From: Nocardioides baekrokdamisoli
GTDB taxonomy: Bacteria > Actinomycetota > Actinomycetes > Propionibacteriales > Nocardioidaceae
DNA: 64,000 bases
NCBI RefSeq assembly: GCF_003945325.1
Contig: NZ_AP019307.1
Location: forward strand, 1,488,001-1,552,000
Direction of reading: 5' to 3'
Shown piece after piece: positions 25,501 through 34,099 of the stretch; position 1 is the stretch's first letter, and every line of letters starts with the position of its first letter. The notes under the pieces were generated by a model. That model was not told the origin of the DNA and searched no databases. It was given only the letters and a program-made list of their open reading frames with translations. The position numbers and the translations under genes are program-made.

Positions 25501-26183
25501 GCGTCTACTCCTGCGGCATCGAGCCTGAGCACCTGTCGCTTCTTCGCCGCGAACTCGTCGTCCGTAAGGATTCCGCGCTGATGTAGGTCCGCGAGTTGAG
25601 TCAAGGCGGCAACATCCGTATCCGCACCACGGGCGGGCGCCGACACCTCGGTGGGGGCAGATCGCTGATCGTAGGGAGCAACGACCTGCGCACACGCCTC
25701 GATGTACTCAGCCAATGTGATGTGACGCAGATCCACCTGTGAGCCGAGCGCCCTCACCTCGGCCAGCATTGCCCGAAACTCTTCCTGCCCTATGACGAGG
25801 TCCTGGAAAAGAGACTGAATTCGGGCAAACGTGGGCTCGCCCGCCTTCGACAGCGGCTCCTTGAGTGGCTTACGGACGTGCACCGGCGCAGGCGTGCGCT
25901 CGGCTACCGGAACGCCGCGGCGGGTCTTGGCGCCGGGTTGTTTCGGCTCACGGTCGCCTCGCCACCACGTGTAGCCGACGATCAGCAGAGCGAGCCAACC
26001 GATTTCGGCCACCGCAGCCAGGACGGCGTGCCCGGTGGTCCAGTGCGCACCGCTCTTCGGCCCGAAGACCGCAATGGGCCACCCGAAGAACAAGATCACG
26101 GCCCCGCCGACGAGCAGGAACTTCAGGAACCACCCGAAGCTGCGCACTGCGGCCTTCTCGACTTGGTACTCCAGGTAGCCCAC
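25497..26183 (-). CDS. Membrane protein with C-terminal SHOCT domain
   Basis: This 228-aa protein starts at GTG 26183 with GGAGG just upstream. Two transmembrane helices (FLKFLLVGGAVILFFGWPIAVF and AVLAAVAEIGWLALLIVGYTWW) occupy residues 18-70. A cytoplasmic linker and helical region follow, and a SHOCT domain closes the protein (LTQLADLHQRGILTDDEFAAKKRQVL). SHOCT is a short oligomerisation module often found at the end of membrane or phage-associated proteins. It heads a three-gene operon. The start lies just past the palindrome at 26198. Confidence 0.75.
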   Translation of the reverse strand: MGYLEYQVEKAAVRSFGWFLKFLLVGGAVILFFGWPIAVFGPKSGAHWTTGHAVLAAVAEIGWLALLIVGYTWWRGDREPKQPGAKTRRGVPVAERTPAPVHVRKPLKEPLSKAGEPTFARIQSLFQDLVIGQEEFRAMLAEVRALGSQVDLRHITLAEYIEACAQVVAPYDQRSAPTEVSAPARGADTDVAALTQLADLHQRGILTDDEFAAKKRQVLRLDAAGVDA

Positions 26184-26197
26184 GCATCGCCTCCGCT

Positions 26198-26209
26198 ACT
26201 TATAAGTCT
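26198..26209. promoter_or_regulatory. Second copy of the ACTTATAAGTCT palindromic motif
   Basis: ACTTATAAGTCT shares 12 of 14 bases with the palindrome in front of the integrase. It lies between the divergent SHOCT operon (start 26183) and the XRE gene (start 26250). TATAAG within it can serve as the -10 of the leftward operon. It is a plausible operator of the XRE regulator. Confidence 0.5.
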
Positions 26210-26249
26210 GTAGACCTAAGAGTAGCGCCGCGGAAGCGTCGGCGTCGCT

Positions 26250-26468
26250 ATGTATGTCCTCCAACAGCGCCTCGGGCACAACCTGCGGCGTTACCGCGAG
26301 GCGCAAGGCCTTTCCCAGGAAAAGTTCGCCGACCAACTCGGCTGGCATAGGACGTACGTCGGCGGGATCGAGCGTGGAACGCGGAATCTGTCGCTTCAGG
26401 CCCTTGAGGACCTGGCAGGGAAGCTCGGCGTCGATCCGCTCGTACTCCTTCGCCCCTCGTCCGATTGA
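26250..26468 (+). CDS. XRE-family transcriptional regulator
   Basis: This 72-aa protein is a single Cro/C1-type HTH: LGHNLRRYREAQGLSQEKFADQLGWHRTYVGGIERGTRNLSLQALEDLAGKLGVDP. It is of the compact type common in islands and R-M systems (controller proteins). Its own upstream region and the integrase promoter share the ACTTATAAGTCT motif, so autoregulation and control of the integrase are likely, though inferred. Confidence 0.88.
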   Translation: MYVLQQRLGHNLRRYREAQGLSQEKFADQLGWHRTYVGGIERGTRNLSLQALEDLAGKLGVDPLVLLRPSSD

Positions 26469-26527
26469 CCTGCCCTCACCAGCACCTTGCGAGCAAAATG
26501 TCGGTGCTGCCCCATACGGTCTAGTAC

Positions 26528-27259
26528 ATGACGAAGCAGGCACTCATCGTCTTCGACGCAGACGACACACTTTGGGCGACTGAAGTGCTGTACGACCGTG
26601 CCCGTTCAGAAATTGCGCGGCTCGTGGAATGGGCCGGACTCGATCCGCTGCAGTGGGACCGGGATTGTCGGCGACTCGACCTCGAACGCGTCCAGAGGAG
26701 TGGCTTTGCGTGGCATCGCTTTCCTGGTTCGTGTGCACTTGCCGTGCTGGCGCAGCACAGGGCACGTCGCCTGCGGACAATCGGCCTCGCACTGCTCGTC
26801 ATTGCCATCGCTATGCGGGTTTTTTTGCGGCGCGCACAGGTGGATCCTGCTGCCCGCACGGTTCTGGCGAGCCTCAGTGACCAAGCTGATCTAGTGCTCG
26901 CAACCAAGGGACAAAGGTGGATTCAGCGGCGCCGAATCCGCGCATCGGGACTACGGGAGTCGTTCACGATGTGTCTCATCGTCGATGACAAGGACTCCTC
27001 AACTTTTGCCGCAATCGCCGCCCGGTATCCGGATCACCCCGTGCGTATCTCGGTCGGGAACAGCCCAGCCTCCGACCTCCTGCCCGCGCAGGCCGTTGGG
27101 TACTTAACCGTTCTCGTTGAGTCGCACGCATGGACCCACGAGACCCGATCCGGCGCACTCGACGTCTCGCCGACGGCCATCGCGTCTAGCCTTGCCTCCG
27201 TGGAACCCATCGCACTCGATCTCGTTGCCGAGCCCACGATGTCGCTCGTTTCGGCATGA
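26528..27259 (+). CDS. HAD-superfamily hydrolase-like protein
   Basis: This encodes 243 aa. Motif I is VFDADDTLW with both aspartates at about residues 9 and 11. Motif II is plausible at DLVLATKG (Thr), and an acidic motif near VGNSPASDLLPA would coordinate magnesium. The cap is mid-sized. It is probably a phosphatase of unknown substrate. It overlaps the next gene by 4 bp (ATGA). A run of seven T at 26820-26826 codes through a Phe without interrupting the frame. It is island cargo. Confidence 0.75.
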   Translation: MTKQALIVFDADDTLWATEVLYDRARSEIARLVEWAGLDPLQWDRDCRRLDLERVQRSGFAWHRFPGSCALAVLAQHRARRLRTIGLALLVIAIAMRVFLRRAQVDPAARTVLASLSDQADLVLATKGQRWIQRRRIRASGLRESFTMCLIVDDKDSSTFAAIAARYPDHPVRISVGNSPASDLLPAQAVGYLTVLVESHAWTHETRSGALDVSPTAIASSLASVEPIALDLVAEPTMSLVSA

Positions 27260-27870
27260 GCTCGTCTAAGAACACGGTCGATGTCACCGGTCTGTCGTTC
27301 GTCGATCTGCTGTTCGCGCTCGCGGTGTCTGAGTACCTCACCGTCATCGACAATCGCACGCTCAGTGCCGTCGATTGGTGGCATGTCGGCGTCGGGGGGA
27401 CCCTCACGATTGGCAGTTGGATCGGCTTCCACAACAGTCGGTTCCGGACGACGACGCGGATCGAATTCTTCAACCGCGCACTGTTCGCGACTCTGATCGA
27501 CATCGCGCTTGTCGTCATCTACTGGCTGCTCCCGTCCAAATGGATCGGCGGAACCAACGGGATCCCGCGCACGCCCGACGCTGTCGGTGTCGCTGTCTTG
27601 GTCGGACTAGCGTTCCTTCTCTACAGCGCTTGGGATGCCCTGAGCCGACGACCGAGCGACGCCCGAAGGCACAAGACGCGTCGTGCGGTGACGTACGCAT
27701 TCACTGCAGCGAGCATCGCGATCGCTGCCGGCGTAATGCTCTGGAGTCCGACCGCGCCCTGCAAGGTGATCGGCGTCGATGTCGCCCTGATCTGTCTACT
27801 GCTCGGCTATCGCTGGACAAAGGACGCTGTCCGCGCTCGGACGGCTCAAGCCTCCTCGAATCCGGACTGA
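27256..27870 (+). CDS. Polytopic membrane protein coupled to the HAD gene
   Basis: This 204-aa protein starts at ATG 27256 inside the HAD stop. About five transmembrane helices are visible (SFVDLLFALAVSEYL, LFATLIDIALVVIYWLL, VGVAVLVGLAFLLYSAW, AFTAASIAIAAGVMLW, VDVALICLLLGYRW). There is no similarity that I recognise. The soluble HAD plus membrane protein pairing suggests a two-component unit. It converges on and overlaps the DUF499 gene tail by 25 bp. Confidence 0.65.
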   Translation: MSSSKNTVDVTGLSFVDLLFALAVSEYLTVIDNRTLSAVDWWHVGVGGTLTIGSWIGFHNSRFRTTTRIEFFNRALFATLIDIALVVIYWLLPSKWIGGTNGIPRTPDAVGVAVLVGLAFLLYSAWDALSRRPSDARRHKTRRAVTYAFTAASIAIAAGVMLWSPTAPCKVIGVDVALICLLLGYRWTKDAVRARTAQASSNPD

Positions 27871-30800
27871 TCGAACTTCAGCGTCCGCGCGTTCTCTGAG
27901 ACGGTCCGCACGCGACTCTCGCTGAACCCTTCCGAGTCGACTGCCTCGATTTCGATACGAACCGTGACTTTCGTGTTCTCGCCCGAACGGAGATGGGAAA
28001 GCACCTCGTCCGACAGGTTCTTGAAGTCGAGCGCAACCTTGTCCGAGTTGAGCGTCTTGGTTCCAAAGAATCGCGTCTTCGGCTTGGTGAAGCCGATGTC
28101 GATCTTCGGGGTATTCGAGTTGCCGGTTTCGCTTCCGCCATGCTCCGCGATATGAGCCGCAAGCTGAGCCTCGGGAGTCGAAGCCGGTCCTGGCTCCTCT
28201 AGACGCTGCTTCTGCGCGACGTCGGGACGGACCAACAGCAACGCATCGCTCGCGACCGGAGCTGACTCCTTGTCGTCCGGAGTCCAGAGACCCACATACC
28301 GACCGGCGGACTCGTCGTAGCTCGCGGCCAGAGCGAAGGCATCCGTTTGCCAGATCATTGGAAGGTCGTAGATGCCGTCGTTGAGCACGGAGCGATCCCG
28401 GAGCCGTGGCATGTAGGGATACTGCGAGTACAGCCCCCACAGAGCCCCGAGCGCTACGTGGCCGTCTTTCCAGATCTGCGGAACCTTGCCGATCGCCAAC
28501 CGGATGGTGGCCGCCGCCTGGCGGGTGGAGAGGTCACCATCGTTCCCCAGACGCTTCGATACCCGGTCCGCCAGCGACTCGGACTGACCTTCGACCTTGG
28601 TCTCGCGGGTGACGAACGGAGCCCCGGGGTCTGGTTGCGCCGGCACCAAAGCCCAGGTGAACGTCTGTAGCAATCGGGAGTGGACCGTCCGATCGGCTTG
28701 AGTCGCTCGGTGTGACGCCTGATTCTTTTGGTTTTGAGTCAGGTCGAGATCGACGCTCTCCAATACGTGCTTCCAGCCGAGGTACTCCCGCGCCGCGTTG
28801 TCGAGCTCTTCGAGGCGGGCTTCATCTGCAGCCAGGTAGACCAGCGCATTCCGGTGCGTACGGTTTGAGCTGCCGCGATGCTCAGTGGCCTTGTGGGCAA
28901 ACTCCTTGGCGGCGGACTCGGCTCCGCGCTTGTGAGCAACCTTGGGGTGCAGGATGACGAGACGAGCCTCATCCGTGTCCGGGATGTCGGCGTTGGACTC
29001 AGGGCAGACGTGTACGCCGGCGAAGTCGCCTCGCCTGCGGCCTTGGTCCTGAAGTCGTCGAACGATCTCGGCCCAGACGTCCTCCTTGTGCAGGCGCTCG
29101 GCCTGGTCCTTCGCTGTACGGGTGATGTTGGGCTGGACGTCGTACCAGTATTTCCCGGACCCCGAGTAGAAGTAGGTCGCGCGGTCGCCCAGCTGAGTCA
29201 GCGCGGAATGGAAGTTGCCGGGGACGTCGCCCGGGATCGCCGTCCCGAGGAACACACGCTGAGTGCCGATGCCCTTGTGAACTGAGCCTGGCGCGATCGT
29301 GGGCGCTGCCCCGAAGAACACCGTGCGGGCGAGACGCTTGGTGAGCGCGCGTTGCCCAAACAACGGCTTCTCCTTGTCGATACGTGCCGGCTCGGAGTTG
29401 GAGCCGTCGACGTCGGCGTCGATGATCGCCTTCCATGAGTCCTGGAGGTACTGAGTGAGCTCGGAGTTCACGTTCGAGGTGGCCAGCGGGATCGAGGCAG
29501 GCATGATCATCGGCGACTGGTCCTCGCCGGTCCACAAGGCGTGGATGACAGTGCTCATCAGGCGAAGGACGCCTCGGGTTCGCTGGAAGCGTTCCAGCGA
29601 TGACCACTCCTCGTAGAGGGTGTCGAACAGTTCCGGGTGGATCGGGTAGGTCCGCTTGATCCGGTCCTCGTACGCACTATCGCGGGCTTCGCGCGGGAAG
29701 TCGTCGGAAAACTTGCGATACATCTCGACATACGCCTTGGCGGTCGCGCCGATGGCGGCGAGTGCGGCTGCGTCGGGCTGCTTAAACAGTCGCTGCTTGA
29801 CGATGTGATATGCCTCGTCGGACGACGCGGGACGCCACTGGTCGGCGACACGGCGCACGACGTTCTGGAGCCGCTTGAGTGCTTCGAGGCCGTTCTGACC
29901 GCCCACCTCCTCGGCGTTGCCAACGGCGATCTTGTCGTTCGCGTCTCCGGTCTCCGATGCCGGGATCGAGATAGCGAGCAGGACACCCTTGGTGCCCTTG
30001 GCAGCCTCGGTCAAGGACTGGGCGAATGTGAACTGGTCGTCGAAGGTGCCGCCCGCCAGGTCGTCACGCCCGACGAGCGAACGCGCGTAGGCAACCCACT
30101 CGTCGATGAGGATGACGGCAGGCGCGTACTTCGCCAGAAGCTCGTGAAGAGCGTCGCCTGGGTGCGTCCGGTCTCGATCGGACTTCGCCACAACCGCATA
30201 GGCCTCGGGACCACCGAGCTGCCATGCGAGTTCACCCCAGATGGTGTTGACCTGAGTGCCGTCGTCCTTCGTCGCGCCGGACGGACTGAAGTGGTTGCCG
30301 ACGATGGCGACCCGGTTGACCTTGGTGCCGGAGTAACCGTTGGCGGTGAGGAGTTCCTGGGTCTCCTGAGGGAAGTTGCCAACTGGAAGACCGGCGGCGA
30401 CGTGCCAGAGAGAGAGCATCGAGTGGGTCTTGCCACCACCGAAGTTGGTCTGCAGGTTGATGACGGGCGAGGCGTTGTCGTCGCCGGCGAGGCGACGGAC
30501 GGCCCGGCCGATGAGGTCACGCAGACCTTCAGTCAGGTAGGTGCGCCGGAAGAACTCGACCGGGTCAGCGTAATCGGCGTCGACCTCCCCGCCGGTCGCG
30601 ACCTTGTAGAGGTCTGCGGCGAACTCGGAGGCGTGGAAGTTGCCTGTAGCGACGTCGTCGTGGGGCTGGAGCACCTCGCGCCATGGGCGCAGGCCTGCGG
30701 CCTCGGGGTTGTCGACGGCAGCCTTGAGGACCTTCTTGTCGTCCTTGTCGGCAGTCACCCGGCGGAGGTTCAGCCGAATGCCTCGGACCTCATCCGCCTC

Positions 30801-31211
30801 CTTGGCAGCACCAATCAGCTTGAGAAGCCGTTCACCGGTGTCGAGGGCGCGGTACGCGTCGTCGTCAGTGAAAGTCTTGTTATGTGCCCACTCGTTGCGC
30901 ACCTCGCGCAGCTCGCTGGCAAACGTCTCGCCCGCGCGCCCGATCGCCTGGTTGAACGGGTACCAGCCCGGCTTGAACCCGGCTGTGATGTTGCCTTCGG
31001 TCAGAATCCTGAACTGCACTTGCGGATCGAGCGCGTCGTACAACTTCGTCGGTGCGGCCCCGTTCTTGCTGTCCTTCGCCTGGACAAGCTTGGTCCAGAC
31101 GGCACCGAGCGACGGGTCTCCCTGGCCAACGACGGTCGCGATGAAGTCATCGAGCGCCGGAGCCAACACTTGGAACATGCGGTCGATGCGGTCGCGGTTG
31201 CTCAGTGCCAT
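27846..31211 (-). CDS. Swt1-type HEPN / DUF499 AAA+ ATPase, defence-like
   Basis: The start is ATG 31211, one base past the methyltransferase stop (1121 aa); the frame to 31412 lies inside that gene. Residues 1-140 look like a Swt1-family HEPN domain with an intact RNase-type motif RNEWAH (Arg105, His110). A DUF499 ATPase follows: Walker A NFGGGKTH (about 257-263), Walker B AVILIDEW, then a large C-terminal region of unknown fold. DUF499 ATPases are linked in the literature on conflict systems to the PglY/BrxC ATPases of Pgl/BREX and co-occur with DUF1156 methylases and SF2 helicases, as here. The likely role is an ATP-driven sensor or effector of phage defence. Confidence 0.85.
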   Translation of the reverse strand: MALSNRDRIDRMFQVLAPALDDFIATVVGQGDPSLGAVWTKLVQAKDSKNGAAPTKLYDALDPQVQFRILTEGNITAGFKPGWYPFNQAIGRAGETFASELREVRNEWAHNKTFTDDDAYRALDTGERLLKLIGAAKEADEVRGIRLNLRRVTADKDDKKVLKAAVDNPEAAGLRPWREVLQPHDDVATGNFHASEFAADLYKVATGGEVDADYADPVEFFRRTYLTEGLRDLIGRAVRRLAGDDNASPVINLQTNFGGGKTHSMLSLWHVAAGLPVGNFPQETQELLTANGYSGTKVNRVAIVGNHFSPSGATKDDGTQVNTIWGELAWQLGGPEAYAVVAKSDRDRTHPGDALHELLAKYAPAVILIDEWVAYARSLVGRDDLAGGTFDDQFTFAQSLTEAAKGTKGVLLAISIPASETGDANDKIAVGNAEEVGGQNGLEALKRLQNVVRRVADQWRPASSDEAYHIVKQRLFKQPDAAALAAIGATAKAYVEMYRKFSDDFPREARDSAYEDRIKRTYPIHPELFDTLYEEWSSLERFQRTRGVLRLMSTVIHALWTGEDQSPMIMPASIPLATSNVNSELTQYLQDSWKAIIDADVDGSNSEPARIDKEKPLFGQRALTKRLARTVFFGAAPTIAPGSVHKGIGTQRVFLGTAIPGDVPGNFHSALTQLGDRATYFYSGSGKYWYDVQPNITRTAKDQAERLHKEDVWAEIVRRLQDQGRRRGDFAGVHVCPESNADIPDTDEARLVILHPKVAHKRGAESAAKEFAHKATEHRGSSNRTHRNALVYLAADEARLEELDNAAREYLGWKHVLESVDLDLTQNQKNQASHRATQADRTVHSRLLQTFTWALVPAQPDPGAPFVTRETKVEGQSESLADRVSKRLGNDGDLSTRQAAATIRLAIGKVPQIWKDGHVALGALWGLYSQYPYMPRLRDRSVLNDGIYDLPMIWQTDAFALAASYDESAGRYVGLWTPDDKESAPVASDALLLVRPDVAQKQRLEEPGPASTPEAQLAAHIAEHGGSETGNSNTPKIDIGFTKPKTRFFGTKTLNSDKVALDFKNLSDEVLSHLRSGENTKVTVRIEIEAVDSEGFSESRVRTVSENARTLKFDQSGFEEA

Positions 31212-31212
31212 G

Positions 31213-33966
31213 TCAGTCGTCTTCCCCTTCGAAGTCGAATGCGCCCTGTTGCGCGGGCGGCCTCTTCGCCGACCGTGCAACCTCAAGGATCTCGGGCCAA
31301 GTCGTGACCAGTGTGTTGAAGTTGAGCGCATCCTTCGTCCACCCGTTGCCCTCAGCGATGCGGAACAGGAGGTGCGCGAGTTCCTTAACCAGGTCGGCGT
31401 CAACGGCACCATCCGGACGAGTCAGCGCGGCCTGGAGGAAGTCACCCGCCGGCGCGATGCCGTCACGCTCCAGGACCTTGATCAGATGGTGCAGGGCTTC
31501 CCAGTTGCTGGTGTGCAGATCCTTGAGGACGTCGTAGTCCCACGAGAGTTGGGACGACTTGATGAGCTGTACGTTGCCCGCACGACTGGTGAGGATCTCA
31601 TCGCGATCCATGGTGTCCACACTCGTGTTGCGGGCGCGAGCGAGGTTGTCCGCGTCCCCGAACTTGCCGACTCCGTAGCCGTGCTGTCGGTACCACGCAA
31701 TCGCAAAACGAGTCGTCGGGTCGAAGTCACCCTCCTGCTCATTCAGCACCTGGTCGAGAATCTCGTTGATCCGCGTTAGCGCGGAACGAACCGTCATCTT
31801 CGTACCGTCTGGCTCGAGAACGGCGCCGTAGCGGCTGAACACGGCCATCCCAGGGCCGATGGCCGCCTGAGGGAGGTCGACAGGGGCGATCTGGCCCTGC
31901 TGCAGCTTTCTCAGTGCATCTGGCAGCTCAGCTTCGAGGGCTGCGATGAATCCCCTTCGGTCGGCGGTAGGCGCCGAGGGGCGACGTGGACGCAGTGACA
32001 GCACGATAGATGACGCCAGTGCATTACGACCGCTCGCAATCATTCGGTTGCTCAACTCGGAGCGATTGGGCCAGGTCGAGGTGATTTCCCAACCTGACCG
32101 AATCATGCCTTCAAGCAGGGTTTCCCAACCGGTGGATGCGTCGCCATGCTCATCGCCGTCAGACTGCTTGAACGCATACCAGACGGTGATCGGGAACTGC
32201 TGACTTGCGCTCTCCCGGGCATGTGCGAAGACCTTGCGGAAACCGTCCTCAAAGAACGCCTTAGCCTCGTTCTTCCCGTGACGATATGGATTCGCAACGA
32301 GTTCCTCTGCCTTGGGGACAAGCATTGTTGCGAGCAGCTCAGGGTAGATGGGGCGAAGCGAGCGTCGGAGCCAAACGTAGAAGAAGTCCGAGAGGTCCGA
32401 ATAGCCGATGTTGTCGTAGTACGGCGGGTCCGTACTAATGACCAATCCGTCATAGCTACGAGCAGACGCGTCAGCTTGCTGAACCACGCCACGAGGGCCG
32501 CCGGTATCGGTGATTGCTTTGGCCAGATTGCCCAGACTGACTTCGAATGACCCCGCCGCCTTTCCAAATGGGCGTGTTTCGGCGAAGTCCCACAACATTG
32601 GGATGGCCTGACGTCCGAAGAGGTTGCGGACCTGCTCCTTCGTGTTTTCCCAACGGCACAACGCGTTCGAAATGTCCGTCATACGGCTAACGCCCAGGCC
32701 GAGGTAGGTCGCAACAGCATTCGCATATATTTCAGAACCGCCATCGCAGATGACCTTGGCACGAGCCTCAAGGACCAGGTCACTGAAGGCGGTCAACACC
32801 ACGAGCTGGCGTCGTGTGAACAGGTCAGAGAACTCCGTGAGACCGTACGTCGGCGCCTTCAGATCCCGAGGGTAGTAGCCCAGCGATCCTCCGATGGTGT
32901 CTGCCGGTATCTCAACCTCCGCCGCCGCGATCTGTTCAGCCGTTGGCGCAAGATACGCGCGTCGTCGCCCACCATCAGCAACAACCGCCATCATGGAAGC
33001 ACCGATGCGCTTCGCGCGGCCTTCGTCGCGGATGAATGCCAGCTTCACCGACGTTCCGCAGGCAATGCATGTGGCCCCCGTTCGGCCAACCGTGCCGAGA
33101 TCGACATTGGCGGGCAGCTTCTGCAGGTCGCGGCCGATCTCGAAGACGACCCGCTGGCCCGCAGGATCATTTGAATCCTGAACAACAGACGCAAGAATGA
33201 ACGCTTCATTCCCCGTGCGCTTGGAGAGCCACCAAGAGCGCACGAGTGGCATGGCGATACCGCAGGCGGGGTTGGGACAGCGGACCGTCCGCGCCCAGAC
33301 CCAAGCCACCACCGGCGCCTCTCCACCCCCTGGCATCTTCGCTGCCGGGTAGAGCGAAGCGACCCCGCGTTCGACCTCGCTACTCATCCACGAGCCATAC
33401 GCACGGACGTCGGCTGCAAGCCCCGCGGCACCGCGCCAGCCACCGATCTCCGACTCCGCAACTCCGGGGAAGACAGGCGGGTGGTTCCGCACATCTACGG
33501 GGATCTCGATAAGCGCCTTGTTGATCAGGACTGCAACTGGGTTCAGATCGGATGCATGCGCCTCTAGGCCGAGGCGCTGCGCCTCGAGCGGGATCGTCCC
33601 GCCGCCTGCGAACGGATCGAGGATCCGCGGCGGGTGCCCGCCTGTCGACCGGAGAATTTCAGCGTTCGCCTCGGCTAGAAGCGTTTCATCACGGATATTC
33701 TCCCAGACCACGAGCCGTTCGATCAGCACGTGCAGCCGATCGCGCTCCTTGCGCTGAAGTTCCTCGGTCGGGAACTCCTCCGGCCGAGCACTCGGGTCGT
33801 CAACCAACTGCGCGAACAGAACCGCCCGTGCAGCAGCCAGGGGCCGGCGCGCCCACCACAGGTGCAGCGTCGACGGGTGGCCGTGCCGGATCGACTTCTC
33901 GCGAGCTGACTCGCGGTTGATCGCTTCCAGCGGCAAAGCCACCTCGATCAGCTTGCGCTTGTGCAC
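31213..33966 (-). CDS. DUF1156 N6-adenine DNA methyltransferase
   Basis: This encodes 917 aa from GTG 33966 (GAGGA six bases upstream). The N-terminus KLIEVALPLEAINRESAREKSIRHGHPSTLHLWWARRPLAAARA is the DUF1156 signature. SAM-binding motif I is ILDPFAGGGTIPLEA (about 115-129). The catalytic motif is DPPYYDNIGYSDLSDF (D about 513). Between them sit Cys pairs (CPNPACG, CIACG) that look like a zinc ribbon. Expected activity is adenine methylation of a specific site, marking self DNA or acting within the defence complex. It is the middle gene of a three-gene leftward operon. Confidence 0.9.
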   Translation of the reverse strand: MHKRKLIEVALPLEAINRESAREKSIRHGHPSTLHLWWARRPLAAARAVLFAQLVDDPSARPEEFPTEELQRKERDRLHVLIERLVVWENIRDETLLAEANAEILRSTGGHPPRILDPFAGGGTIPLEAQRLGLEAHASDLNPVAVLINKALIEIPVDVRNHPPVFPGVAESEIGGWRGAAGLAADVRAYGSWMSSEVERGVASLYPAAKMPGGGEAPVVAWVWARTVRCPNPACGIAMPLVRSWWLSKRTGNEAFILASVVQDSNDPAGQRVVFEIGRDLQKLPANVDLGTVGRTGATCIACGTSVKLAFIRDEGRAKRIGASMMAVVADGGRRRAYLAPTAEQIAAAEVEIPADTIGGSLGYYPRDLKAPTYGLTEFSDLFTRRQLVVLTAFSDLVLEARAKVICDGGSEIYANAVATYLGLGVSRMTDISNALCRWENTKEQVRNLFGRQAIPMLWDFAETRPFGKAAGSFEVSLGNLAKAITDTGGPRGVVQQADASARSYDGLVISTDPPYYDNIGYSDLSDFFYVWLRRSLRPIYPELLATMLVPKAEELVANPYRHGKNEAKAFFEDGFRKVFAHARESASQQFPITVWYAFKQSDGDEHGDASTGWETLLEGMIRSGWEITSTWPNRSELSNRMIASGRNALASSIVLSLRPRRPSAPTADRRGFIAALEAELPDALRKLQQGQIAPVDLPQAAIGPGMAVFSRYGAVLEPDGTKMTVRSALTRINEILDQVLNEQEGDFDPTTRFAIAWYRQHGYGVGKFGDADNLARARNTSVDTMDRDEILTSRAGNVQLIKSSQLSWDYDVLKDLHTSNWEALHHLIKVLERDGIAPAGDFLQAALTRPDGAVDADLVKELAHLLFRIAEGNGWTKDALNFNTLVTTWPEILEVARSAKRPPAQQGAFDFEGEDD

Positions 33967-34099
33967 TTGTTCCTCGACCCTCCGCGCCCGAGGTGACGGG
34001 CGAACCTCACCGACGATGCGGCGTGTGATGTGTGCATGAACTTACCGGTGACGTCCGACGCTTTGAGTGGAACGGGAGTGGGTGGGGGAGCCGCGAACA

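Noticed and set aside
26820..26826. Run of seven T in the HAD gene as a programmed frameshift
   Set aside because: The frame continues intact to the ATGA overlap and no alternative downstream frame or stimulatory structure is evident.
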